A DNA stretch of 64,000 nucleotides from Vicia villosa (GCF_029867415.1 NC_081180.1:145638731-145702730); one strand, 5' to 3'; positions 50,720-62,033 are shown, counted from the stretch's first letter. Program-made: numbers and translations. The notes: generated by a model from the letters alone, not told the origin.

Positions 50720-50814
50720 TCCATTTCCACATGGTAGCAATTGCCACTATGAATAATCAGTCATAAGACACGTATGTTAACACATGTTCCCTTGCATGTT
50801 CTTGCCATATATCT
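50720..50814 (+). promoter_or_regulatory. Conserved promoter block of SBP-like copy 2
   Basis: Starts TCCATTTCCACATGGTAGC and ends TTGCCATATAT, matching copy 1 at 34596-34695. It carries the CACATG E-box, an ACACGTA element and a single RY-like TGCATG (50793-50798). Homology with the copy 1 promoter stops just upstream of 50715. Confidence 0.6.
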
Positions 50815-50839
50815 GTCTCTTTCATTTTGAGTAGGGATG

Positions 50840-50845
50840 TATAAA
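50840..50845 (+). promoter_or_regulatory. TATA box of SBP-like copy 2
   Basis: TATAAA 46 bp before the ATG at 50891, the same spacing as copy 1. It supports MAIETK as the start rather than the upstream in-frame Met at 50837. Confidence 0.7.
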
Positions 50846-50890
50846 ACAATAAACCAACACACTCGAATTATTCCATGTAAATCAATACAC

Positions 50891-52858
50891 ATGGCGATTG
50901 AAACCAAGCTTTGCTTAACCATCTTTCTCTTCTTCCTCTTAGCTTTACTATACTCAAACTTAGCCATAGCCCGAGAAGAAAAGGACCCAGAGCTCACAAC
51001 ATGCAAAGACCAATGCGAACAGCAGCGCCAATTTGATGAAGAGGACAAACGGATATGCATGGAGAAGTGTGATGATTATATTAAGAAGAAACAAGAGCTA
51101 CAGAAACGTAAGGAACGCGAAGAAAAGGACCTTGAGCTCACAACATGCAAACACGAATGCGATCAGCCGCAAAAATATGATGAAAAGGACAAACGGATAT
51201 GTTTGAAGAAGTGTGAGGATTATATTAGGAAGAAACAAGAGCGACAGAAACATAAGGAACGTGAAGAAGAAGAAGATGAACAAGAAGAAGAGGATGAAAA
51301 CCCTTATGTTTTTGAAGAAAGTGATTTCGAAACGAAAATCGACACAAAGGATGGTAGAGTTTTGATTCTCAACAAGTTTCGTGAAAAATCAAAACTACTC
51401 AAAAACATTGAGAATTATGGTTTGGCCGTTTTAGAAATTAAAGTAAACGCTTTTCTTTCTCCACACCACTATGCCTCTGAGGCTATACTCTTTAACATCA
51501 AGGGTATGTATATAGTAATATAAATAACCAATAACCAAGTTTATTTATATTTTCATAACTTTCTATTTTTGTTGGATTACTATAGGGAAAGGCATAATTG
51601 GGTTAGTGGCGGAAGATAGAGCTGACAGATTTAACCTTGAAGAGGGAGACATCATGAGGGTACCAGCAGGGAAACCAATGTATTTGGTTAACAGAGATGA
51701 GAATGAGAAGCTTCTTATTGCAGCGTTTCACTTGCCACCTTCATCTAATTCTGCTCCAGTTAATCTTGAGGTTAAAAATTTACCAAAGTTTTGTTTAATT
51801 AACCCATACTAATAGTCCTTTTACAACTATAATTCATTGAGATTTGAATGTAACATGTGTTATTGGTGTAGCCATTTTTCGTGTCTGCAGGGAGAAGACC
51901 AGAATCAGTTCTAACAACATTCAGCTCCAAAGTGCTCCAAGCAGCATTCAAGGTAGATATAAATCATAGATCCTTGTAAAATAATAGAATGATTTATGTT
52001 TTCGGTTTTATGAATTTGGTTTATTAATAACTTTTGTTGTACATGAAAACTATATAGAGTTCAAGAGGAGAGTTGGAAACGGTTTTGGATGAACAGGAGA
52101 AGGGAAGAATTTTCAAAATAGCAAAAGAAGATGTCCGTGGCTTGGCCCCTCAGAGAACAATTAGTCTTTTGCCTTTTGGTGGACCATTTAAGGGTCCATT
52201 CAATATTTGTAGCAACAGTCCAGCTTTCTCTAACCAGTTTGGAACTCTCTTTGAAGTTGGTCCTCTTCAAGAGAAGACTGGACTCGAAGGACTCAATCTC
52301 ATGCTTTCCTTTGCCAACATCAGCAAGGTATACATATACATTCTTAGAAAAGTTTCTCATCATTGAGACAAAAAAATTGAGTCACTAAATGTTATATTGG
52401 TGCTCTTTATTAGGGATCTATGTCTACTATTCACTACAACACAGATGCAAACAAGATAGCATTGGTAGTTGGTGGAGAAGGAGATTTTGAGATGGCATGT
52501 CCTCACATGCCATCAAGTTCATCAGTCTAAACAAAGAAAGAGTAGCATTTCATACCATAATGTCAATGCAAAGTTGAGGCCTGGAATGGTTTTTGTTGTT
52601 CCTGCTGGTCATCCTTTTGTAAACATAGCTTCCAAGAAAAATAACCTCTTGATAGTTTGCTTTGAGGTTAATGCACAAAGGAACAAGAAGCTTGCTTTTG
52701 CAGGGAAGAACAACATTGTGAGTGCATTGGACAAGACAGCAAAGGAGGTAGCATTTGACTTAGCTGCTGATAAAGTGGATGAGATATTTGAGAGAAAGGA
52801 GGAGTTCTTTTTCCCTTATGATGAGGAGAGGAAGGAGCATGGTCGTGCTTTTGTGTGA
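50891..52858 (+). pseudogene. SBP-like copy 2: duplicated Cys-hairpin, frameshifted last exon
   Basis: Exons 50891-51503, 51586-51770, 51872-51952, 52058-52327 and 52414-52858 have intact GT-AG borders at the same positions as copy 1. Signal peptide 1-27. The Cys-hairpin module (C38, C42, C56, C60) is followed by a second one (C86, C90, C104, C108), produced by a 144-bp in-frame tandem duplication. The N-terminal cupin is intact. In exon 5 the Ser-rich loop has two bases fewer than copy 1, so the frame reads a TAA at 52528-52530. The predicted product is 421 residues and loses most of the C-terminal cupin. The downstream frame stays open and highly similar to copy 1 up to 52858, which means the lesion is recent or an assembly error. 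If expressed, the truncated product may not form normal trimers (inference). Confidence 0.85.
50972..51262 (+). repeat. In-frame 144-bp duplication of the Cys-hairpin module
   Basis: The Arg-Glu-Glu-Lys-Asp phrase starts at 50972 and again at 51116, exactly 144 bp (48 codons) apart. Both units carry (L)TTCKxxC, DKRIC, xxKCxDYI and KKQE. Copy 1 has one unit. The two units differ at several codons, so the duplication is not brand new. Confidence 0.9.
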
Positions 52859-52942
52859 AGAGGGTTTTGTACTACTACAACACAATGGTAAAGGAGGTGG
52901 TGATGTAAGTTAGATAATGTGTATGTATATGAAGTGATGTAA

Positions 52943-52948
52943 AATAAA
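52943..52948 (+). terminator. Poly(A) signal of SBP-like copy 2
   Basis: AATAAA lies 85 bp after the last in-homology stop codon, in the same conserved 3' UTR context as copy 1. Confidence 0.6.
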
Positions 52949-53139
52949 GAAAACGACTGCAAATTGCTGCCTGCTATGGCAACAAAACCATTTGTGTTGT
53001 CTATCTAAGTTAACGTGAGTTTTTCTTTTGTTGTTTACTTTCTTACGACGATGAATGAGTATTCAGTTTAATTAATATCACCAAATAAAGTATTAAATTT
53101 TTTTTTTAAATAAGCAAATAGAATTAAATGGAGTATAAG

Positions 53140-54035
53140 TAGGGATGGCAAAATGGATATGGATTTGATAGTTAATGGATGGACCAAATTAATTCATTGT
53201 TCATTATCAATCCATTAAACTCTCTCCATTAAACTCTCTTAATAAGAATCCAATCAAATTCATCCATTAATATATTTATAATTTATGGATATCCATCCAT
53301 CCGAAAAATGTTATAAAAAATATTTAAATATTCTAAAATATTTTTTAAATTTCATAAAAAAAATTAAATATTCTAAAAAAAATTAGTTCTTCTGAAAAAA
53401 CTCGAACTTTCGTTTTGAAGAAAAAAAAACTCTGACTTTTCATTTTTAAAAAAAAAACTTCATTTTTTGTTTTTTTAGGAAAAACTTCGATTTTTTCGTT
53501 TTTCCGAAAAAACTCGATTTTTATGTTTTTCCAAAAAAAACTTGATATTTCATTTTTTTCGAAAAAACTCGATTTTTTGTTTTTTTCAAAAAACCTCGAT
53601 TTTTTTGTTTTTCCAAAAAAAAACTCGATTTTTCGAAAAACCTAGATTTTTCGTTTTTCCGAAAAAACTCAATTTTTTATTTTCCAAAAAAACTCGATTT
53701 TTCAATTTTCCGAAAAAAACTCGACTTTTTTGTTTTTCAGAAAAAACTCGATTTTTTTGGTTTTTTTGAAAAAAACTCGATTTTTGGAAAACCTAGATTC
53801 TTCGTATTTCCGATAAAACTCCTCTTGTTTTGTTTTTCCAAAAAACTCGATTTTTCTTTTTTTTTTAAAAAAAATTCGATTTTTCGTTTTTCCGAAAAAG
53901 GATCCATCCATGTATATAAATGGATGGGTTTAATCCATCCATTAACTTAGTTTTTATGTGGTGGATGAATCAGATGGATTTTTTGGTGGATGGATTGGAT
54001 GGATTTCAACTTAATGGATCCAATTGCCACCCCTA
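53140..54035. mobile_element. 896-bp hAT-type element with internal minisatellite, TSD AGTATAAG
   Basis: Ends TAGGGATGGCAA...TTGCCACCCCTA, exact 8-bp TSD AGTATAAG at 53132-53139 and 54036-54043. Subterminal regions are inverted (ATGGATATGGATTTGA versus ATCCATCC-rich). The interior (about 53385-53900) is a degenerate tandem array of about 28-bp units of the type AAAAAACTCGATTTTTCGTTT. No transposase. Phe/Lys-rich reading frames here are repeat artefacts. Confidence 0.85.
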
Positions 54036-54043
54036 AGTATAAG

Positions 54044-54550
54044 GGATACCCTGACCGAAAATACAACTCGGAAAACTTCTACTTCTCGAAACAAAGGAGA
54101 GGTAGAATATTCCACACATAAAAGTTACAAGAGTCCACTAGGGTGTAATAAGAGCATAGCCACTTCCAAGAATTAAGCATAATCTTCGAAATACATTCGG
54201 TAAAGCTAAACGAAGCGTTTCTAAAGATAATCGCATTGCGCCTATTTCAAATACACCACGAAGTTGATAACCAAATGCCTGCTATCGTAAATCTATGGTG
54301 TAAAGGCTTCACCATTTCTATAGCAAAAAAGAGATCTTTGAACTCTTCCAACATGAGTACTTCGCCGTAATCAATCCATTCGAACACCTTCTTCCAAACT
54401 TTTGACACAACCTCACAACCTCCTAATAGATGTGAAAGACATTCATCTTCCGTCAAGCAAAAAACGCACTTGATATCACTATTAACTTCCAACACTCCAC
54501 GTTTAATTAATTGATCTTTGGTGGATAACCTATTGTGGAGGTGCTTTTAC
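54044..54550 (-). pseudogene. LINE ORF2 tail (zinc-finger region) and 3' end
   Basis: Minus-strand reading from 54520: QLIKRGVLEVNSDIKCVFC...HLLGGCEVVSKVWKKVFEW, the C-x2-C...H-x4-C finger of plant LINE ORF2, then a tail with ASFSFTECI. The 3' end (54044-54130) matches the 172-bp insertion at 8486-8657. It abuts the hAT element TSD and is truncated at its 5' side. Confidence 0.7.
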
Positions 54551-54809
54551 CTTCCACAAGTGATTGAAAGCTATAACAATGCAAGGATTGAGAGGAGGAC
54601 CGGAGAGCTTCGATTTGAACATTTTGCAGCAAGATTTGACCGTGAAAACACACTACGCGTTGCTGCTCCATTCAAACCTGTTGATATATAGTCTTTATAG
54701 AGCAGATTCAACCCACACTATAAAACTAAAAAAATTGGTTACTTTTTAAATGACTTAACATGCTACAAAACTATCAAAATTGGCTACTTCTTAAATGACT
54801 CTAGCCTCT
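54551..54809. other. Short spacer, nothing recognised
   Basis: No gene or repeat seen apart from two related phrases, AAACTAAAAAAATTGGTTACTT and AAACTATCAAAATTGGCTACTT (near 54725 and 54770). Confidence 0.4.
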
Positions 54810-55160
54810 GCTTAGTCGAAGGTAACAAATTTTGTTGACTTTAAGAGTTTGACTTTAGCCACGGTTAGGTCAAAGCTGATAAGTTTTTGTTGTCTTTTGG
54901 AGTTTTACTTTAGCCACGATCAGACCAAAGCTAATAAATTTTGTTGATTTTGGGATATTAAATTTTGCCACGATCAGGTCGAAGTTAACAAATTTTTTTG
55001 ACTTTTGAAGATTTACTTAAGCCTCTAATTTTGGAGGTTCACTTTACCCTCAATTAAGCAGATACTAACAATATTTGTTGACTTTTGAAGTTTGACTTTA
55101 GTTTCGGCCCGGCTCACACTCAATTTTTGTTGACTTTTGGGATTTGATTTTTAGCTTTCT
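54810..55160. repeat. Degenerate tandem array, about 54-bp unit
   Basis: About five to six units of the pattern TTTTGTTGACTTTTGGAG-TTTGACTTTAGCCACG-TCAGGTCGAAGCTAACAAA. Units near 54830, 54885, 54940 and 54995 are clearest, with later ones decayed. Not coding. Confidence 0.7.
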
Positions 55161-55189
55161 GGCCGAGGTAAGCATAGACACATGTTGCA

Positions 55190-57467
55190 TCATTTATAGA
55201 AGCATACTATATTTGTTGAATTTATGATTGAAACCATATGCATAACATTTATTGCCTTCTTACTAGAATAATTGACCAATTCTTCAGTCTTGTTTTTTTC
55301 AATGCTTTTGATCTCTTCATTCATTGAATCTCGCCAATTCTCATTTTTCATGATTTGAACATGATCTATTGGCTTATATTCAGCCATCATGGCTTTTTCA
55401 ATTAGGTCACCATTTTATCTCATAGCTTGATTTGGAAATCTTTCGTTATCATTAGTGTGATTTGTTGTGTTCTAGTATTGATGATCTTCTCACCTCCTAA
55501 GGTTGTGTAGGTTCAGTCAAAGCTTTTACTACTTGCTCGACATCTTGAAGAGTGATTCTAATGTAACTTAAATCAGTTCCATCCCTTACTTTCATCAAAT
55601 CTCATATCCTTACTAATCACCATCATGTTCTCAAATGGTGAGAACAATTTGTAGGCATATGTGGAATGGTAGTCAACTAAAATCATGGATTGACCTTTAT
55701 CATCAAGATTCCTTATGAGTTTCTCAAGTACATATTTGTAACATGGTGAGCCCAAAATCTTAAAATGCCCAACACTTGGTTTTATACCCGACCAAACTTA
55801 ATAAGGAGTCTAGTTGTGAAATTTCTTTGTTAGACATCTATTGATGATGTAGAGAGCAATTAAGGTAGTCTCACCCTAAAAATAGTTTGGCATTTGCTTT
55901 TTCTTGAGCATGCTTATTTCCATGTTCAATGTACTTCTGTCCTTTCTCTCAACAATATTATTATGTTGAGGAGTGTATGGTGGTATAAATTTACACCTAA
56001 TCCCGTTTTTTTTCACAAAAATGAGCAAATTCAATTGAGGTGTACTCTCCGCCACCAGTTCTCAAACTTTTGATTGCGCATTCAGCTTATTTAACTAGCA
56101 AATTAAGTTTCCTAAAATTGGTAAACACCTCACGTTTTATCTCTAAGAGATAAATCCATATATATCTCGTGAATCCATCTATGGATGTTATGAAGTAGCA
56201 GTTACCTCCTAATGACATCACTTCACATGGACCATCTATATCTGAATTCACAATATCTAGTTTCATCAAACACCTTGATCTTTTTACCTTCTTGTCCTAT
56301 AGTGAATTATTTGTCAATAATTTGACTCAAGATGATCAAGTTTTTATCCATAAAAGAAACATATAACCTGTCACTGATGATAGCTTTTTTTCCATCCATC
56401 TTATTCATAAGAATTTTCCCTATTTCTTCTGATGTGATCATGTTATTATTTTCAAAACTAATTGACCTCGTCACTGATGATAGCTTTTTTTTTCATCCAT
56501 CTTATTCGTAATAATTTTCCTTATTTCTTCTGATGTGATCATACTATTATTTGCAAAACTAATGGACCTCGTCACTGATTCACCAAGCTTGATGAACCAA
56601 CTTTTATTCCCAATCATATGATTTCTGCATCATGTGTCAAGGTATCAAATATGGTTTTTTCTTGAGCCAATTGTGTATCAGCCATCAAAATGACCTTTTC
56701 TAAGTCACTACTTCCAGCATGAGCAAATTGTGTCACACCCTTGTTATTCTCATTCGCTTTTTTGTTGAAGTAGCAATCCCTTGTATAGTATCCAAATATT
56801 TGGTAACAATAGCATTGGACTTCATTCAACTCTACCATCTTTTTGAATTTATAATTGTGAGAAGCACCATTCTTTCTTGTCTCACCCTTACTACTTGGAT
56901 TCTTGCCTACACCATCACTTTCATTCCACATCTTCTTCCATTTTCTTTACCTTTGATGTTCTTTGATGAGTCTTCTTTATTTTTTTGAAGAATTTGGCCT
57001 ACAAAGCTTATTCAGACACTTATTCTAAATTTATCTATTTCATCCTCAACTCATGAGCTTTAAGAGTTGCTTGTAATTCTCTAAGCTTCATTTCTAACAA
57101 ATATTTAGACTATTTATTAAACACAACAATGTGAACAAATTCAGAAGAAATAAATCTTAGAACCTTCTCCACTTTCTGTGGTTCAAAGATCTTCTCTCCA
57201 CACAATTTCATTTGGCAAGTCAAAACCACACAATTTCATTTCCCACCCCCACCATACAACTTTATGAGAGTATCCCACACATCTCTATTCGTTTCTTGAT
57301 CAAGTATCTTCTCAAAGACATTCGATAATCACTTTCATTTATGCACACGATCTATCATACTTTTCTTTCATGAAAACTGGTAGATTGGCTAAGAACTGGT
57401 TGGAGGTTGTACTACCATTTGCCATAGATGGAGGTTGAAGATCGAATAGATGCTCTAAATACCAATT
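55190..57467 (-). pseudogene. Ty1/copia retrotransposon remnant (gag-int-RT fragments)
   Basis: Right to left: degenerate primer-binding site TGGTATTTAGAGC (minus, 57464-57452, cf. initiator tRNA-Met TGGTATCAGAGC). Gag piece with a damaged zinc knuckle CYCYQIFGYYTRDC (56820). Integrase piece with IDGFTRYIWIYLL (56190). An integrase-RT linker with FENMMVISKDMRFDE (55620). RT start WRDSMNEEIKSIEKNKTEELV (55320-55260). Stops and frameshifts throughout. The 3' end is lost near 55180. Confidence 0.75.
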
Positions 57468-57557
57468 TGTTGGATAACTTAAATAACAATTATTTGCAAG
57501 TTGAGAAAAACATAAAAGAATAAAGAGAAATCAAGAGAGAGATTGAGAGAAGAGATA

Positions 57558-57594
<37 letters not shown>

Positions 57595-57850
57595 GGAGAG
57601 AGAGAAGTATTATTGGAACTAAATTGATTGAATTACAAACATGTGTTACATCATTTATAGAATCATACAACTAACTAACTTTGAGTTAGTAACGACATCA
57701 TAGTTGGCATTAATTATATGTATAACTAGTTGTAGTCGCATGCATAACTATTAATAATTTCAGGTAACCACGTGTATATCTATTAAGTTCAATAACTATT
57801 GCATATTTATGTAAGAACCTCTCAAAACAGTTGTTATATACTCTCAATAC
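57468..57850 (-). mobile_element. Copia LTR (approximate right end)
   Basis: Begins TGTTGGATAAC next to the primer-binding site, as expected for the inner border of a 5' LTR in minus orientation. Contains an (AG)n run at 57560-57588. ACATGTGTTACATCATTTATAGAA at 57640 resembles 55178-55200, a remnant of the other LTR. The outer border could not be fixed. Confidence 0.55.
57560..57588. repeat. (AG)n microsatellite
   Basis: About 14 AG units within the copia LTR. The Leu/Ser-rich frame on the minus strand is a repeat artefact. Confidence 0.9.
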
Positions 57851-57851
57851 C

Positions 57852-58334
57852 TTATAAGATGCTCTCAATAAGATTTTTTTCAGCACTATTCATATTTTTA
57901 TGACACCTCAAATAAGATACACTTTTGGGACTAGCCATGACATGATTGTGATTATCGTCATATGATTTTACAGTCCACATGTGGCTATTATTTTCTTTTG
58001 ATATAGTAAGTGATGCTTGGCATCCCATGCGCATGGTTGAACATTTTTTCTTCACTTCCAGGTTATCATCATTCGTACTTTTCACTAGTAGTTTACCCTC
58101 CCTAACACATACTAAAATGCAATAATTTGGCTTACTTGATCAAGTACAAATTCCAAATCCTTTTGCTTTAGAAAATAATCTGTAAAAATCTGTAGCTTTT
58201 TCCAGTGAATCAAATTCCATTCCTACATAAGGTTCAATATTCTCTTCTGCAACAATATTAATTTGTGGCTCTTCAGAAAAGTTAATATTTGATTCAAGTT
58301 CATCATCCAAAATAGTATCTTCCATCATGTACAA
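57852..58334 (-). pseudogene. FAR1/FHY3-family N-terminal fragment with in-frame stop
   Basis: A single minus frame reads PYVGMEFDSLEKATDFYRLFSKAKGFGICT, then TGA (58142-58140), then SSKPNYCILVCVREGK, CSTMRMGCQASLTIS, WTVKSYDDNHNHVMASPKSV. This is the FAR1 DNA-binding domain (WRKY-GCM1-type zinc finger) with its Cys/His residues, at the expected N-terminal position. These proteins derive from Mutator-like transposases and act as transcription factors in light signalling. The frame ends at 57852 soon after LIESIL, where the copia LTR begins, so the transposase-like and SWIM domains are missing. It may be a relic of a FAR1 gene or of a MULE transposase. Confidence 0.65.
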
Positions 58335-58837
58335 AAATTAACTTTGTCCATAAAAAAATATTCGAATAAAGTTTAAATATACATTTGATCTCTGAAAATA
58401 TACAATTATTTTCATCTTAAATTAAAAATACATATATTTGCAAAATAAAAAACTGTACTACAACTATTTTCAATGTTCTAATAAGAACATACCAAAAACA
58501 AAAACCAAAAAATAATATAATAATATAAACAAACTATATAAGAGAAAAAGAAAACTTACTTGATGAACTTGATGAATAGACTTGTGAAAAAAGAAACAAT
58601 AACAAGATATTTGATAACAATTTTTTTCTCGCACGTCAAAATTGTATTAAGCAAGACTACAAAGTATAAGAATATTTTATTTGAGATGCATACATATATA
58701 TTATTTGGCGATATATTTATGGATATTAATATATATGAAATTGATGACTCATGTGAGAAAAAATTATTTTGTTAATATATATAATTGATTAGATATATTA
58801 TTTCATATATAAAAAATATTTTGTACAATACATGTAA

Positions 58838-58842
<5 letters not shown>

Positions 58843-58928
<86 letters not shown>
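58843..58928. repeat. (TA)n microsatellite
   Basis: About 43 AT units. Confidence 0.97.
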
Positions 58929-58931
<3 letters not shown>

Positions 58932-59144
58932 TCTCTTAATTTAAAAGAAATAATATCTTGATGAAAATCTTTTTTAAAAATAATGAGAATTTTAAAAAAA
59001 AAAAAATTAAAAGAAAAAACTCACGTGTGAGTGTGTACCACATTTTAATGAGAATCTTAGGTATATTACATGTAAATATATTTGACATAGATTATTGATG
59101 TGAGAGAAAAATAATATCTTGATAATATATATGGTATTGATTGG

Positions 59145-59146
<2 letters not shown>

Positions 59147-59218
<72 letters not shown>
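59147..59218. repeat. (TA)n microsatellite
   Basis: About 36 AT units. Confidence 0.97.
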
Positions 59219-59223
<5 letters not shown>

Positions 59224-59739
59224 TATAATAGTCATTGGATTTTAATTAAATCAAAGATTGTAAATGAGTGTAGTAGTTACACCAAATTCAAATTCTAAAT
59301 AATCCTTACATTCAAATTCTAAATAATCATCACTCACATTAAAATAGTAAAAAATATAAATTAAATAAATTTTAAACTAGGTCTAATTACAAACAGGAAA
59401 ATAGTTGTTCCAAGTAAGGTTTGAATAAAGTCTAATTATATTTTAACTTTTTTTAAAAAAAAAATCATGAAAATGACCTTGTTTTGTGCGGAAAAAAAGA
59501 GTATGCATTTTAACTTTTTCCGATTTTGATCGGTTTTGGCTGATTCTCGCCGGTTCAATAGCATACCTGGTCCAACAATCAAAACAGACCGGTGACCCCT
59601 CCGATTCTCGGTCTGACCGGTCTAACCAACCGGTTCGGTCCGATTTTTAAAACACTAGTCAAAGTCAAAATATAGAAGAAAAATATTTGGTCTACTAAGA
59701 AAAAAAATATTTTTTATAATTTTTACCTGCTTTTCCACA

Positions 59740-59826
59740 TATTTGGTCTATTAAGAGTTAAAATGTGGAAGAATTTTTTAAAAAATAAAAAACTGCAATA
59801 AGATAAATTATGATGAACAAAATATA
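59740..59826 (+). repeat. Sequence shared with SBP copy 2 upstream region
   Basis: ATATTTGGTCTATTAAGAGTTAAAATG...AAATTATGATGAACAAAATAT is similar to 50643-50712 just upstream of the SBP copy 2 promoter. Similarity stops before the conserved promoter block. Confidence 0.6.
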
Positions 59827-59829
59827 AAT

Positions 59830-61666
59830 AAAGCAATTTTAAGGGGTGTAATGTTTAATAAGCCATTTTGAACTGGACTATAGTTAACCTGTGAAACTAT
59901 TGCCAATCATGGCCCGGAGACAAAGGCCCATATTGAAAATGAAATCTTCATTTTCTTCTCACACCACCCAATTTGTACTTGTTCAAGTTTCATACTGTAA
60001 CTAACTTTCTCACTTATTATCCTTTGAGAAAGATATTAAGCGTGAGATAATTAATTATATTTATTTTTGTTTGGTTGTATTAATTTTTTGACAGAACACA
60101 AGTACATAAGACACTGTTATTACCTTGGTGCAAGTAGTAAAACCAAAAAGAGTAGTAAAACCGCAATCACTTCCCTTGAAAAATGGGTTTGCCAAACAAC
60201 GTCATCTCCGCTTGGAAACCACAACATCCCCCACTCCTCCCATTCCCATTCCCATGCGCTGACGCTCTCACTGTTTCTCTATCCATTCCATCTCTCTTCT
60301 CCAATGTTTCACACAATCATTTTTACCATGTGACGTGATAGCTATAGTTTTTTGCGAAAAAGATTCATTCTTTCTTCAATAAATAAGAAAAAATCGAAAA
60401 TAGAGAAAGGCCTGCTTTGGACTGATTGTACTAAGCTTTTCATTTTCAATGATTTATTTTCCATATTCCCATGCACTCTGCACACAACACAGCACTCTTA
60501 TTGGTTATATATGCTAACGTAATGCATGCGATGCGAGAGTATATATTTATATACACTCAGTTCGATGTTTGGACTTTTTTTTTAATGGACCACTTAATCA
60601 TAATCGAATTCACATGCCACTCTCTAGTGGTACTTTGCCTTCGTGAATGGTCCTAAACTTTGAGTTGGTTGCATTCATGGTGGTTAGATTTTAAATAAAA
60701 CAAAAAAGTTGATAAGTTTGAGATTTTGGTGATGGTTAATTAGAAGAGTGCAGAGACACTGCTGTGGAGTACTAGTAGTATTTATATCTAGGTTCAAAGT
60801 TTGAGAGGCTTGCAGGGAAAATTGTGATTCCTTACTGACATATTAATGCACGCTTCAGTATTGCACAAAGCAAGTGCTATGGGTATGATAAAAGTATTCT
60901 ATCAAAAACAAATGTACTACTAGTAGTACTATGTGATAAAAGTTTACTGGCTTTGGAATTAAGACATCAAAAGCTTATATCATCTGATTACTATTCCACT
61001 CCTACCTCATGCCTTTGGGTGGCAGACCGTGTCTTTTTTTTCTGTATTTTTTTAGACCCAATAAGGTGTTTTTTTTTTAAAGCAAAGAGTATATTAAACA
61101 GAGAACCACTGCATTTTCTATTATTTTATTTTTAAATTTTGATATCCATCTTTACGACCAACTAATTCAAGAGAATCAATCTTACCGTACTAGTGGGGTT
61201 CCGTTTAAAGACATAATGAAGCTCTGTATGGACTAATCCAACACAGAATGTTAACCATCCTCTACTATATTTGTTCCTTGTTTTGCCGACTTTTGCTGGT
61301 ACAAACATAAATATGATTATTATTTTTTTGTAATTTTTAGACTTACTTCAGTGCATGCGGGTCCACCCCACGGTGCTCTTACTTTTATGCGTATAAAGCT
61401 TTAGATATGCACCTTCAACTATGTTCAACTATGTCTACTCTACCCTACTTCGTTTTTTCGTTTTCTTGTGAACTTTTACATAATAAATAATTTAAACGAA
61501 ACGAGCATGCCGCCTGTTTGGCAACCGCACTCATGTCAATGCCATCATTTAATCTTATTATTACCTTTCTTTAAACAACAAAAATGTTATGCATTAATTT
61601 AAATTTAAAAATCTCGTTCTTGAGTAGGCCCGAGGATCATTGGGTTTATGGATTTTTTTTCACTTC
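59830..61666. other. Intergenic spacer, no gene recognised
   Basis: All frames are short and without family motifs. No splice-bounded exon chain could be built. Confidence 0.45.
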
Positions 61667-61669
61667 TAA

Positions 61670-62030
61670 GAGTATCTCCAATAGGAGAATTTATTGATTC
61701 CTTATCCCTTAAGCTCCGTTCCATATTTTTTTAACTATTGGATTGTACTGATGTGGCAACATTGATTGCTTAAATTTAAGAGAAGGAGTTTCATGAAGCA
61801 ATCTTGAAAGTGTGAAACTTAACATTAAATATTAATTTTTGAACCAATTCAATTTAAAAGTGATCATTAAATTGTAGTACAAATAAAATAATATAAATTG
61901 GTGGGATCAAATTTATGTTGCTTATTTATAATTACCAATGAAATAAAAGTAGTTGAAATTACTTATGCAACGTGACAATTTGAATCCACAAACATAAGCA
62001 GCAAAATATATTCTCCAATTGAATATGCTC
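61670..62030. mobile_element. Tourist-like MITE (361 bp), TSD TAA
   Basis: Terminal inverted repeats GAGTATCTCCAATAGGAGAA and, on the complement of the right end, GAGCATATTCAATTGGAGAA. TSD TAA at 61667-61669 and 62031-62033. The GAGCATCTCCAAT-type end and 3-bp T-A-A TSD are typical of PIF/Harbinger-related Tourist elements. Confidence 0.7.
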
Positions 62031-62033
62031 TAA

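Larger units (their letters stand above)
58335..59739. other. AT-rich spacer with (TA)n tracts
   Basis: No gene supported. Holds two long (TA)n runs (58843-58928, 59147-59218) separated by related phrases (AATAATATCTTGAT, TACATGTAAATATA). A GC-richer segment at 59520-59655 (CCGGTTCAATAG..., ACCGGTCTAACCAACCGG) looks like part of an unidentified transposon. Confidence 0.5.

Noticed and set aside
53542..53911. Phe/Lys-rich open frames on both strands
   Set aside because: They are translations of the AT-rich minisatellite inside the hAT element and have no protein-like composition.
57479..57670. Leu/Ser-repeat peptide on the minus strand
   Set aside because: It is the translation of the (AG)n run in the copia LTR.
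59520..59655. GC-richer CCGGTT-containing segment as an independent transposon
   Set aside because: It has an internal inverted look, but I could not find matching termini or a TSD.
60067..60333. 88-residue open frame with Ser/His-rich end
   Set aside because: There is no recognisable domain, no promoter or splice context, and the composition is of random AT-rich DNA.
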